This document shows positions 1 through 7,920 of a stretch of 64,000 nt of DNA, piece after piece (the stretch's first letter is position 1; each line of letters opens with the position of its first letter). This DNA comes from Pseudescherichia sp031979925 (lineage in GTDB: Bacteria > Pseudomonadota > Gammaproteobacteria > Enterobacterales > Enterobacteriaceae). The notes below the pieces were generated by a model, which searched no databases, had not been told where the DNA came from, and saw only the letters and a program-made list of their open reading frames with translations. The stretch spans positions 1 to 64,000 of the forward strand of contig NZ_DALZFB010000015.1 in NCBI RefSeq assembly GCF_031979925.1, given 5' to 3'. Made by a program: the position numbers and the translations under genes.

Positions 1-54
1 AGTACTCGGCTACGAACCGAGCGGTCGGAGGTTCGAATCCTCCCGGATGCACCA
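1..54 (+). tRNA. tRNA-Arg (ACG), 5'-truncated by window start
   Basis: Bases 1-54 are identical to the last 54 bases of the complete tRNA-Arg at 222-298, including the ACG anticodon loop, the T arm (GGTTCGAATCC) and the encoded CCA end. The 5' third lies before the window. The following spacer starts like the one after the second copy (both carry a TCTC..AGATAACA motif), so this is a tandem array like argVYZQ of E. coli. Confidence 0.95.
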
Positions 55-115
55 TCTTCTCCGAGATAACAGCCAAGCTGTTGTTTCATGGTATGCGAAG
101 TTATCGCAAGCACCA

Positions 116-176
116 GGGAGGATAACGTTGCTTCAGCAACGGCCCGAAGGGCGAGGCGCAGCCGAGTAATCCTCCC
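116..176 (+). other. Structured tRNA spacer with three internal hairpins
   Basis: GGGAGGAT (116-123) pairs perfectly with ATCCTCCC (169-176), the latter being part of a copied tRNA 3' end. Inside this 8-bp closing stem lie three consecutive hairpins: CGTTGC-TTCA-GCAACG (126-141), GCCC-GAA-GGGC (142-152) and GGC-GCA-GCC (155-163). The predicted fold is a cloverleaf-like element in the spacer of the tRNA-Arg transcript. Possible roles are RNase processing or stabilisation; neither is shown by the sequence. It is not a tRNA, having no proper anticodon or T arm. Confidence 0.6.
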
Positions 177-186
177 GGATGCACCA
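168..186 (+). repeat. 19-bp copy of the tRNA-Arg 3' end
   Basis: AATCCTCCCGGATGCACCA repeats the last 19 nucleotides of the tRNA-Arg, including CCA, without the rest of the gene, and is followed by CATCTTCT as after the first tRNA. It resembles the E. coli tyrT locus, where spacer repeats carry the last 19 bases of the tRNA. I infer it arose by unequal recombination or slippage within the array. Confidence 0.8.
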
Positions 187-221
187 TCTTCTAGAAAAAA
201 GCAGTAAAGCACCACCCTGAT

Positions 222-298
222 GCATCCGTAGCTCAGCTGGATAGAGTACTCGGCTACGAACCGAGCGGTCGGAGGTTCGAATCCTCCCGGATGCACCA
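222..298 (+). tRNA. tRNA-Arg (ACG)
   Basis: A complete 77-nucleotide tRNA: acceptor stem GCATCCG pairs with CGGATGC, D arm with AGCTCAGCTGGATAGAG, anticodon stem-loop CTCGGCTACGAACCGAG with ACG at 256-258, T arm GGTTCGAATCC, and encoded CCA. The wobble A of ACG is normally deaminated to inosine by TadA, so it reads CGU, CGC and CGA. It is the last member of the array visible here (argQ-like position, next to yqaB as in E. coli). Confidence 0.97.
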
Positions 299-467
299 TA
301 TTCTCTAAGATAACAAGCAACCCTCTGATTTTTTCCTTTCTAAGTACATCATTTTTCATATCCAAATTTAACTTCCTGTTTCACCCCCTAACTCCCTACC
401 GCCATCAGCGACAAAACGCCCTGGTTACGTTAAAGTAATGTTCTGTTATCCGCAGTGTGAGAACGCG

Positions 468-1034
468 ATGTACGAACGTTATGACGGTCTGATTTTCGAT
501 ATGGATGGCACCATCCTTGATACCGAACCTACCCATCGTAAAGCCTGGCACGACGTGCTGGCGCACTATGGCATGCGCTTTGATGAGCAGGCTATCGTTG
601 CGCTTAACGGCTCGCCGACCTGGCGTATTGCGCAGGCGGTAATTGAGTGGAACCACGGCGATCTCGATCCCTATGCCCTGGCGCTGGAAAAAACCGAGGC
701 GGTGAAGGCGATGCTGCTGGACACCGTAGAGCCGCTGCCGCTGATCGAGGTGGTAAAAGCGTGGCACGGTCGTCGTCCTATGGCGGTAGGTACTGGCAGC
801 GAGCGCGCCATTGCCGAAGCGCTGCTGGCTCACCTTGACCTGCGCCAGTACTTTGACGCCGTGGTCGCCGCCGACGACGTCGAGCACCACAAGCCCGCGC
901 CCGATACCTTCCTGCTCTGCGCCGAGCTGATGGGCGTCGATCCCACCAAATGCGTGGTGTTTGAAGATGCTGACTTTGGTCTGGAGGCGGCACGGCGGGC
1001 AGGAATGGATGCGGTGGACGTGCGTAAGCTGTGA
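468..1034 (+). CDS. yqaB: Fructose-1-phosphatase YqaB, HAD superfamily
   Basis: A 188-residue HAD-family sugar phosphatase nearly colinear with E. coli YqaB, which dephosphorylates fructose-1-phosphate and related small phosphorylated sugars in the cytosol. Motif I is DMDGT with nucleophile Asp11 and acid/base Asp13; motif III/IV is seen as HHKPAPD followed by VFEDADFG near the C-terminus; a helical cap lies between. An ATG 30 bp upstream is in frame, but the start at 468 (MYERY) matches the family. The stop overlaps the GTG start of yqaA by 4 bp, so the two are probably translationally coupled. Confidence 0.93.
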   Translation: MYERYDGLIFDMDGTILDTEPTHRKAWHDVLAHYGMRFDEQAIVALNGSPTWRIAQAVIEWNHGDLDPYALALEKTEAVKAMLLDTVEPLPLIEVVKAWHGRRPMAVGTGSERAIAEALLAHLDLRQYFDAVVAADDVEHHKPAPDTFLLCAELMGVDPTKCVVFEDADFGLEAARRAGMDAVDVRKL

Positions 1035-1459
1035 GCGACGTACTGTCACTCTTTTCCCTTTTTACCAGCAGTTTTCTCAGCGCCACGCTACTGCCGGGCA
1101 GCTCGGAAGTGCTGCTGGTCGCCATGTTAATCTCTGACGTCAGTCAGCCCTGGCTACTTTTGTTAATAGCAACAATAGGTAATAGCCTTGGAGGGGTGAC
1201 TAACGTTATCCTTGGACGTTTCTTTCCGCTGCGTAAAACGTCACGCTGGCAGGAAAAAGCCCAACACTATTTGAAACGTTATGGCGCAGCCACGCTATTA
1301 TTGAGCTGGATGCCTGTTATCGGTGATCTGCTGTGCCTGCTTGCGGGATGGATGCGCATTGCGTGGGGGCCAGTTATCTTTTTTTTATGCCTTGGCAAGG
1401 GGCTACGCTACGCCGTCCTGACGGCCGCAACCCTGCAAGGCATAACGTGGTGGCACTAA
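1031..1459 (+). CDS. yqaA: Inner membrane protein YqaA (DedA-like)
   Basis: A 142-residue, strongly hydrophobic protein with several membrane helices, matching E. coli YqaA over its whole length. It belongs to the DedA/SNARE-associated (VTT) group of small integral membrane proteins; DedA-type proteins elsewhere are linked to lipid-carrier recycling and membrane potential, but YqaA itself has no firm function. It starts at GTG 1031, overlapping the yqaB stop (GTGA), which supports this start over internal ATGs. A short promoter-like gap then separates it from gshA. Confidence 0.9.
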   Translation: MSDVLSLFSLFTSSFLSATLLPGSSEVLLVAMLISDVSQPWLLLLIATIGNSLGGVTNVILGRFFPLRKTSRWQEKAQHYLKRYGAATLLLSWMPVIGDLLCLLAGWMRIAWGPVIFFLCLGKGLRYAVLTAATLQGITWWH

Positions 1460-1537
1460 TTGGTTGGTCATACGCTTTGATCGTCAACCATTACAATTAT
1501 GCTTATTAGAAATGATTTCGACAGGCGGGAGGTCAAC

Positions 1538-3082
1538 TTGATCCCGGACGTATCACAGGCGCTGTCCTGGCTGGAAAAAAATCCTCATGTCCTGAAAGGG
1601 ATTATGCGAGGGCTGGAGCGCGAAACGCTGCGCGTTAACGCTGACGGCACGCTTGCAACAACCGGACATCCGGAGCAGCTTGGCGCAACGCTGACACATA
1701 AATGGATCACTACTGATTTCGCGGAAGCGCTGCTGGAATTTATTACCCCGGTTGATGGCGATATCGATCATATGCTGACGGTGCTGCGCGACGTGCATCG
1801 TTACACCGTGCGTAACCTGGGGGATGAACGGCTGTGGCCGCTGAGTATGCCCTGCTACATTGAGAATGGGCAGGATATCGAGCTGGCACAGTACGGTACA
1901 TCCAATATTGGTCGTCTCAAGACGCTCTACCGCGAGGGGTTAAAAAACCGCTACGGTGCGCTGATGCAGACCATCTCGGGCGTACACTACAACTTTTCCC
2001 TGCCGATGGCCTTCTGGCAGGCAAAGTGCGGCAGTACGGACAAAGAGGCGGTCTCCGACGGCTATTTCCGACTGATCCGCAACTACTACCGCTTCGGCTG
2101 GGTGATCCCCTACCTGTTTGGCGCGTCGCCGGCTATCTGCTCCTCATTCCTGCAGGGTAAACCCACCACGCTGCCGTTTGAAAAGACGGAAGGGGGGATG
2201 TACTACCTGCCGTATGCTACCTCGCTGCGTCTGAGCGATCTCGGCTATACCAATAAATCGCAAAGCAATCTCGGTATTACGTTTAACGATTTAGAGGGTT
2301 ATGTGGCAGCATTGAAACGGGCGATCAAAACGCCGTCCGCTGACTACGAGAAGATGGGGCTGACGAAGGATGGCAAGCATCTGCAGATCAACACCAATAT
2401 CCTGCAGATCGAGAATGAGCTCTATGCACCGGTGCGCCCAAAACGGGTGACCCGCAGCGGCGAAGCGCCGTCGGATGCGCTCCTGCGCGGCGGCATTGAG
2501 TACATTGAGGTTCGCTCCCTGGATATTAACCCCTTCTCGGCGGTGGGTGTGGACGAGCAGCAGGTTCGCTTCCTCGATCTGTTTATGGTCTGGTGCGTAC
2601 TGGCCGATGCACCAGAGATGAGCAGCGACGAGCTACTCTGCACCCGCACCAACTGGAATCGTGTAATTCTGGAAGGGCGCAAGCCGGGCCTGACGCTGGG
2701 CATCGGGTGTGAAACCGCCCAGTTCCCGCTGAAAGACGTCGGCAAAGATCTGTTCCGCGACCTTAAGCGCGTCGCGCTGACCCTCGACGGTATTGACGGC
2801 GGTAACGCCTATGCAGAGGTGTGCGATCAGCTAGTCGCGAGCTTTGACAACCCAGAGCTGACCTTCTCGGCGCGTATTCTGCACTCGATGCTCGAAAGCG
2901 GTATCGGTGGCACCGGCAAGGCGCTGGCGGCACAGTATCGTGATATGCTGCGGGAAGAGCCGCTGGAGGTTCTGCTGGAAGAGGACTTCACCAAAGAGCG
3001 CGATGCATCCTGGGCGCGCCAGCGGGAGATTGAGGCAGCGGATAGCGAGTCGTTTGAGGATCTGCTGGCAAGACACGCCTGA
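1538..3082 (+). CDS. gshA: Glutamate-cysteine ligase GshA
   Basis: First and rate-limiting enzyme of glutathione synthesis: ATP-dependent joining of L-glutamate (through its gamma-carboxyl) and L-cysteine. The protein is 514 residues and follows the E. coli enzyme (518) throughout, with a small deletion after the AKCG segment. I choose the TTG at 1538: it is preceded by an excellent GGGAGGT Shine-Dalgarno at about 7 bp, and the protein then begins IPDVSQALSWLEK as in E. coli, where gshA also starts at TTG. An upstream in-frame ATG at 1499 would add 13 residues not found in the family. The rare start codon may limit expression. Confidence 0.96.
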   Translation: MIPDVSQALSWLEKNPHVLKGIMRGLERETLRVNADGTLATTGHPEQLGATLTHKWITTDFAEALLEFITPVDGDIDHMLTVLRDVHRYTVRNLGDERLWPLSMPCYIENGQDIELAQYGTSNIGRLKTLYREGLKNRYGALMQTISGVHYNFSLPMAFWQAKCGSTDKEAVSDGYFRLIRNYYRFGWVIPYLFGASPAICSSFLQGKPTTLPFEKTEGGMYYLPYATSLRLSDLGYTNKSQSNLGITFNDLEGYVAALKRAIKTPSADYEKMGLTKDGKHLQINTNILQIENELYAPVRPKRVTRSGEAPSDALLRGGIEYIEVRSLDINPFSAVGVDEQQVRFLDLFMVWCVLADAPEMSSDELLCTRTNWNRVILEGRKPGLTLGIGCETAQFPLKDVGKDLFRDLKRVALTLDGIDGGNAYAEVCDQLVASFDNPELTFSARILHSMLESGIGGTGKALAAQYRDMLREEPLEVLLEEDFTKERDASWARQREIEAADSESFEDLLARHA

Positions 3083-3096
3083 CAGAGACAGAAAAG

Positions 3097-3169
3097 AAAA
3101 AGGCCACATTGCTGTGGCCAAAATTTCATCTCTGAAAACAGGGATGATGATAACAAATGCGCGTCTTTC
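3097..3169 (-). ncRNA. micA: MicA small regulatory RNA
   Basis: On the minus strand, transcription from 3169 gives GAAAGACGCGCATTTGTTAT at the 5' end, the same as E. coli MicA, then a middle hairpin around TCATCCCTGTTTTCAGAGATGA and a terminator stem GGCCACA-GCAA-TGTGGCC ending in five U. MicA is an Hfq-dependent, sigma-E-induced sRNA that represses ompA and other outer membrane genes under envelope stress. It sits between gshA and luxS and is divergent from luxS, exactly as in E. coli. The upstream DNA overlaps the luxS leader, and MicA-dependent RNase III processing of luxS mRNA is known in E. coli. Confidence 0.93.
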
Positions 3170-3175
3170 ATATAT

Positions 3176-3202
3176 TCAGACTTGCATGCGTTCAAAGAGT
3201 TC
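3176..3202 (-). promoter_or_regulatory. Sigma-E promoter of micA
   Basis: Read on the minus strand, GAACTC (3202-3197) and TCTGA (3180-3176) are separated by 16 bp, and the MicA 5' end follows 6 bp later. This fits the RpoE consensus (GGAACTT, spacer of about 16, TCTGA), the known promoter type of micA. Confidence 0.85.
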
Positions 3203-3238
3203 ACTTATTTTTTAAAAAATCACTCCGGAGGTGACAAA

Positions 3239-3754
3239 ATGCCGTTGTTGGATAGCTTCACTGTCGATCACACCCGTATGGAAGCCCCTGCTGTTCGCGT
3301 TGCGAAAACCATGAACACGCCGCACGGCGATACCATCACCGTCTTCGATCTGCGTTTCTGCATCCCGAACAAAGAAGTGATGCCGGAAAAGGGCATCCAT
3401 ACGCTGGAGCACCTCTTTGCGGGCTTTATGCGCGACCACCTGAACGGTAACGGCGTTGAGATCATCGATATCTCGCCGATGGGCTGCCGTACCGGCTTCT
3501 ACATGAGCCTGATTGGCACGCCTGACGAGCAGCGTGTTGCCGATGCGTGGAAAGCGGCGATGGCCGACGTGCTGAAGGTGAAAGAGCAGAACCAGATCCC
3601 TGAGCTGAACGTCTACCAGTGCGGGACCTACCAGATGCACTCTCTGGATGAGGCGCAGGAGATTGCCCGCCATATCCTGGAGCGCGACGTGCGCGTCAAC
3701 AGCAACGACGCGCTGGCGCTGCCGAAAGAGAAGCTGCAAGAGCTGCACATCTAG
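3239..3754 (+). CDS. luxS: S-ribosylhomocysteine lyase LuxS
   Basis: A 171-residue metalloenzyme that cleaves S-ribosylhomocysteine to homocysteine and DPD, the precursor of autoinducer-2, in the activated methyl cycle. The metal site is complete: His54, Glu57 and His58 in HTLEH, and Cys128 in YQCGTY. The length equals that of E. coli LuxS. Start at 3239 is fixed by a strong GGAGGTG Shine-Dalgarno 6 bp upstream; the longer open frame from 3182 runs through the leader and micA promoter and is not used. REP elements follow the stop. Confidence 0.97.
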   Translation: MPLLDSFTVDHTRMEAPAVRVAKTMNTPHGDTITVFDLRFCIPNKEVMPEKGIHTLEHLFAGFMRDHLNGNGVEIIDISPMGCRTGFYMSLIGTPDEQRVADAWKAAMADVLKVKEQNQIPELNVYQCGTYQMHSLDEAQEIARHILERDVRVNSNDALALPKEKLQELHI

Positions 3755-3765
3755 CAGTATGGAAC

Positions 3766-3840
3766 GCCCGGCGAGCCTGCCGGGCCTACAAACGGCACCG
3801 CGTCCTGTGTAGGCCGGGCAAACGCAGTGCCGCCCGGCGT
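3766..3840. repeat. REP/BIME pair after luxS
   Basis: Two oppositely oriented REP-like palindromes: GCCCGGCGAGCCTGCCGGGC (3766-3785) and GCCGGGCAAACGCAGTGCCG with its complementary arm (3813-3840), joined by a short linker with CCTACA and TGTAGG flanks. REP elements are common intergenic elements in enterobacteria; here they lie between luxS and the AraC gene and may stabilise the luxS transcript end. Confidence 0.8.
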
Positions 3841-3860
3841 TTGCGCATCGGCATATTAAA

Positions 3861-4619
3861 ATGACTACCACCACGACCTTCTCTTTTACCCACCGCCCGC
3901 TGATCCCCTTTGCCCATGATTATGCGCATGGCGACAGTGAACCATGGCATCAGCACGACTGCGCGCAGCTGCTGCATAGCCTGAGCGGTGTGGTCAGGGT
4001 TGAGACCGCAGCAGGCTGCTGGGTGGTACCGCCAGGGCGGGGCGTCTGGCTCCCTGCCGCGACGCAGCATGCGTTACGTATTACCGGCAACGTTGCCGCC
4101 CGCACGCTATTTATCGATCCTTTAGCACGCGCTGACCTGCCTGCGTCCTGCCAAATCGTGCAAATTTCTCCTCTGCTGCGCGAGCTGATTGTCTCATCGT
4201 TCGATCTGGCCGAGCGCTACACGCCGGGCAGCCGCGATGAGCGCGTCTATGAGCTGATCCTTGATGAGATCCGCGTGATGCAGGCGCTGCCGTTTCATCT
4301 TCCCGAACCGCAAAGCGACCTGCTGCGCACCCTTTGTCAGCAGATCGGTGAAGAGCCTGCCCGGGAGTGGACCACGACCCTGGCGGCAAGCTTGACCAAT
4401 ATGAGCGAGCGCACGCTCAACCGCCACTTTCAGCAGCAGACGGGGTTAAGCTTCGGAGAGTGGGTACGCCGGGCGCGCCTGATGGAGGCCCTGCTGCGCC
4501 TGGCGCAGGGGCAGTCGGTGCTGCGTGTGGCACTGGATACCGGCTACGGCAGCCATAGCGCCTTTACCGCCATGTTTCGCCGGGTGATGGGCGTTTCACC
4601 CAGCGACTATTTTCGTTAG
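3861..4619 (+). CDS. AraC-family transcriptional regulator
   Basis: A 252-residue regulator with an N-terminal cupin-like effector domain (residues about 15-110, including HQHDCAQLL and WLPAATQHALRI) and a C-terminal double helix-turn-helix AraC domain (about 165-252, including LTNMSERTLNRHFQQQTGLSFGEW and a C-terminal FTAMFRRVMGVSPSDYFR). The architecture resembles the NimR/YeaM-like cupin-AraC group. It is not part of the E. coli backbone at this spot, where luxS is followed directly by emrB. It is convergent with the isopropylmalate synthase gene, their stops overlapping by 4 bp. The effector is unknown. No good Shine-Dalgarno precedes the start, so the start is less certain. Confidence 0.85.
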   Translation: MTTTTTFSFTHRPLIPFAHDYAHGDSEPWHQHDCAQLLHSLSGVVRVETAAGCWVVPPGRGVWLPAATQHALRITGNVAARTLFIDPLARADLPASCQIVQISPLLRELIVSSFDLAERYTPGSRDERVYELILDEIRVMQALPFHLPEPQSDLLRTLCQQIGEEPAREWTTTLAASLTNMSERTLNRHFQQQTGLSFGEWVRRARLMEALLRLAQGQSVLRVALDTGYGSHSAFTAMFRRVMGVSPSDYFR

Positions 4620-6265
4620 GCCAGCGTATTTAGCAGCGCCTGGAGCGACGCACGAGCAACGTCGTTATCGATGCCGACGCCCCAGCGGCTGCTGCCATCC
4701 TGAAACAGACAGTGAATATAGGCGACCGAGCGGCTGTCGCTGCGCTCGCCCAGGGTGTGCTCATGATAATCTTTTATTACAAACGGCTGCGCTACCCACG
4801 AAGCTAGCCCGCTGGCGGCGGCAGAGAGCAATCCGTTGCCGTGCCCTTCAAGCTGTCGCGTTTCGCCGTCGTTCGAGACGGCGGCGGTTAAACGTAACAG
4901 CCCATCCTGCTGGCTCTCACTGCTGTAGCTGAGCAGCCGGAAGCGCGGCGCTGCCACCAGCCCGTAGCGACTGCGGAAAAGCTGCCAGAGCGCATTTTGC
5001 GTCATCTCTTTGCCGCCCTCGTCGGCCTCCCGCTGCACGTGCTGGCTAAAGTCCTGCTGCAGGGCGCGGGGCAGCGTCAGGCCATGATTCTGCTCAATAA
5101 GCCACGCGCTGCCGCTCTTGCCCGACTGGCTGTTGACGCGGATCACCGCCTCATAGGTGCAGCCGATATCCTGCGGATCGATAGGCAGATAGGGCATTTC
5201 CCAGCGTTCACCAGGCTGGCGTGCGTCGAATCCTTTTTTAATCGCATCCTGGTGCGAACCCGAGAAGGCAGTATAGGCTAGCCGTCCGGCCCAGGGGTGG
5301 CGAGGGTGCACCGGTAGCTGATTGCAGCTTTCAACCACTTCAACCACGCGGGTCATATCGCTGAAATCCAGCCCCGGCGTGACGCCCTGGCTATAAAGAT
5401 TCATCGCCAGCGTCACCAGACAGACGTTGCCGGTACGCTCGCCGTTGCCAAACAGACAGCCCTCCACGCGATCCGCCCCGGCCATCACTGCCAGCTCGGC
5501 GCTCGCCACCCCCGTACCGCGATCGTTATGCGGATGGACGCTGATACAGACCGCCTCGCGCTGGCTGAAATGGCGGCAGAACCACTCAATCTGATCGGCA
5601 TAAACGTTAGGCGTATTCACCTCCACGGTGGCGGGCAGGTTGATAATCATTGGCCGTTCGGCACTGGGCTGCCAGATAGCCGCCACCGCTTCGCAAATCT
5701 CCAGGGCGAACTCTGGCTCGGTAAAGCAGAAGGTTTCCGGCGAATACTCATACTGCCAGCGCGTTTGCGGGTTCTCTTCGCACAGCTTACGAATCAGGCG
5801 CGTACTGCGGGTCGCAAGTTCAATAACTTGCGCCTTCTCCATACCGAATACCAGACGGCGAAACAGCGGCGCAGTGGCATTGTAGAGATGTACCGTTGCC
5901 CGGTTGGCACCGCGCAGCGCGTCGAAGGTTCGCGTAATTAAATCCTCGCGCGCCTGGGTTAATACCTGGATCGTCACGTCGTCGGGAATGTGCTCTTTTT
6001 CAATCAGCTGGCGAACGAAATTGAAATCGGTCTGCGAAGCGGAAGGGAAGGCTACTTCAATCTCCTTAAAGCCGCAGTCGATCAGCAGGTTCCAGAGCTG
6101 CATTTTACGCGCCACGTCCATTGGCTCGGCCAGGGCCTGGTTGCCGTCACGCAGATCGGTAGAGAGCCAGCGCGGCGCATGGGTAATCTGCTTTTCCGGC
6201 CACGTGCGATCGGGCAGGGAGAGAGGAGGGTAGGGCTGGTATTTTTGTGCGGGGTTTTTCAGCAT
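4616..6265 (-). CDS. leuA: 2-isopropylmalate synthase, long form (LeuA2 type)
   Basis: A 549-residue enzyme that condenses acetyl-CoA with 2-ketoisovalerate to give 2-isopropylmalate, the first committed step to leucine. It is of the long family common in fungi and actinobacteria, unlike the 523-residue LeuA of E. coli. The HMGL-like TIM barrel carries the metal/catalytic motif STDLRDGNQAL near the N-terminus and SVHPHNDRGTG in the middle; a C-terminal LeuA regulatory domain ends the protein. Start at 6265 is chosen because AGGAGC lies 5 bp upstream; an ATG 24 bp earlier lacks this. It lies 102 bp downstream of emrB on the same strand. It may duplicate a leuABCD-borne LeuA elsewhere, and a relaxed substrate range cannot be excluded. 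Confidence 0.9.
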   Translation of the reverse strand: MLKNPAQKYQPYPPLSLPDRTWPEKQITHAPRWLSTDLRDGNQALAEPMDVARKMQLWNLLIDCGFKEIEVAFPSASQTDFNFVRQLIEKEHIPDDVTIQVLTQAREDLITRTFDALRGANRATVHLYNATAPLFRRLVFGMEKAQVIELATRSTRLIRKLCEENPQTRWQYEYSPETFCFTEPEFALEICEAVAAIWQPSAERPMIINLPATVEVNTPNVYADQIEWFCRHFSQREAVCISVHPHNDRGTGVASAELAVMAGADRVEGCLFGNGERTGNVCLVTLAMNLYSQGVTPGLDFSDMTRVVEVVESCNQLPVHPRHPWAGRLAYTAFSGSHQDAIKKGFDARQPGERWEMPYLPIDPQDIGCTYEAVIRVNSQSGKSGSAWLIEQNHGLTLPRALQQDFSQHVQREADEGGKEMTQNALWQLFRSRYGLVAAPRFRLLSYSSESQQDGLLRLTAAVSNDGETRQLEGHGNGLLSAAASGLASWVAQPFVIKDYHEHTLGERSDSRSVAYIHCLFQDGSSRWGVGIDNDVARASLQALLNTLA

Positions 6266-6367
6266 GATGTGCTCCTGTTGTCTTTTCACTATGGTGAAGC
6301 GATTTCAGGAGCACGGCTTTATCAGGACGGACAATCCCTGTCGCAGTCCGGTCAATTTACTTAGCGA

Positions 6368-7915
6368 TCAGTGCGCGCCACCGCCGCCGCTGCCTGCACC
6401 AAACGGCGGTTTAGCAAACCACACCAGCCCCAGCATGATCACAAATATCCCCGCGGACATCCAAAATATCTCGTTTGCCGAGATAATCAGACCCTGGTTA
6501 GTGATCTGCTGGGCTATCCAGCCGGAGGCCTGCTGCTGTGACATCCCCATTCCCTGCAGCTGGTCATACATGAGCTGAGCGTTGGGGTTGTAGGGATTCA
6601 CCGACTCCGTGAGCTGGGCATGATGCAGCGATTCACGGTTGGTCCATAGCGTGGTGGTGATGGAGGTGCCGATGGAACCTGCCAGCGTACGCGAAAAATT
6701 CGACAGGCTGGAGGCGGCCGCAAGACGCTCAGGCGGCAATCCAGAGAGGATAATGGTCGTCAGCGGCATAAAGAAGCAGGCGACGGCAAAGCCCTGGATG
6801 AACTGCGGTAGCGCCGAGGCGGCAAAGTCCATGCCCGGCTCGAAGGTGTAGGCACGCCAGTAGAAGCAGACCGCATACATGATAAAGCTGAAGGTAACCA
6901 GCCGACGCATATCCAGCTTGTGGGCAAAGCGGCCGATTATCGGCGACAGGATCACCGGGATGATCCCCACCGGCGCAGAGGCCAGCCCCGCCCAGGTGGC
7001 CGTGTAGCCGTAGACCTCCTGCAATAGCTGCGGCAGCAGCACAATCGCGCCAAAGTAGAGCATGTAGGCCATGCTGATACAGAGGCAGCCTATGGTGAAG
7101 TTGCGCGACTTAAACAGCGAGAGGTCGACTATCGGGTTCTCGTCGGTTAACTCCCAGACTATCAGGAAGCTTAGCGCCACCACCGCCACAATGGTCAGGA
7201 TGATGATCTCCCTGGAGTTGAACCAGTCCAGCTCTTTCCCCTGGTCGAGCATCACCTGCAGGCTGCCGATGCCAATCACCAGCAGCGCCAGCCCGACGGC
7301 ATCAATGCGCCGCTGCTCGGTGCGGGTTTCCCGACCGCGCAGGCTCTGCATCGCCATGATCACCACCACGATGCCAATCGGCACGTTGATAAAGAAGATC
7401 CAGCCCCAGTGGTAGTTATCGCTAATGTAGCCGCCCAGGATCGGGCCGCAGATCGGTGCGACGATGACCGTCATTGACCACAGCGCCAGCGCGATAGAGC
7501 GCTTCGCCGGTGGGTAGTTGCTGAGCAGCAGGCTTTGCGATAGCGGGATCAGCGGACCGGCAACGATCCCCTGCAATACGCGGAAGAAGATCAGCATGTT
7601 AAGGCTGGTCGAGACTCCGCACGCCCAGGAGGCGATGGCGAAGGCGATAGTTGACCAGAGGAACAGCTTTACCTCGCCGACGCGCTTCGCCAGCCAGCCA
7701 GTGATCGGGATGGAGATGGCGTTTGCCACCCCAAACGAGGTGATTACCCACGTCCCCTGGCTCAGGGATGAGCCAAGGTTACCGGCAATGGTAGGGATCG
7801 CCACGTTGGCGATGGTGGAGTCCAGCACCTGCATAAAGGTCGCCAGCGACAGCGCAATGGTCATAATGACCAGCTGCGCCCCCTCCAGCGGTTTTCTCGG
7901 TTGCGTAGCGCTCAT
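6368..7915 (-). CDS. emrB: Multidrug efflux MFS permease EmrB
   Basis: A 515-residue drug:H+ antiporter of the 14-helix DHA2 group in the inner membrane. With EmrA and TolC it forms a tripartite pump that expels uncouplers, nalidixic acid and other hydrophobic compounds. Near-identity to E. coli EmrB runs from KPLEGAQLVIMTIALSLATF to the Gly-rich tail FGAGSGGGGAH. Motif C of DHA antiporters is visible as the glycine-rich APICGPILGGYI segment. Its ATG lies 5 bp after the emrA stop, so the two are co-translated from the emrRAB operon. Confidence 0.96.
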   Translation of the reverse strand: MSATQPRKPLEGAQLVIMTIALSLATFMQVLDSTIANVAIPTIAGNLGSSLSQGTWVITSFGVANAISIPITGWLAKRVGEVKLFLWSTIAFAIASWACGVSTSLNMLIFFRVLQGIVAGPLIPLSQSLLLSNYPPAKRSIALALWSMTVIVAPICGPILGGYISDNYHWGWIFFINVPIGIVVVIMAMQSLRGRETRTEQRRIDAVGLALLVIGIGSLQVMLDQGKELDWFNSREIIILTIVAVVALSFLIVWELTDENPIVDLSLFKSRNFTIGCLCISMAYMLYFGAIVLLPQLLQEVYGYTATWAGLASAPVGIIPVILSPIIGRFAHKLDMRRLVTFSFIMYAVCFYWRAYTFEPGMDFAASALPQFIQGFAVACFFMPLTTIILSGLPPERLAAASSLSNFSRTLAGSIGTSITTTLWTNRESLHHAQLTESVNPYNPNAQLMYDQLQGMGMSQQQASGWIAQQITNQGLIISANEIFWMSAGIFVIMLGLVWFAKPPFGAGSGGGGAH

Positions 7916-7920
7916 CAGGG

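Noticed and set aside
6266..6367. Leucine leader peptide or attenuator before leuA
   Set aside because: No run of leucine codons and no terminator/antiterminator pair could be drawn in the 102-bp gap.
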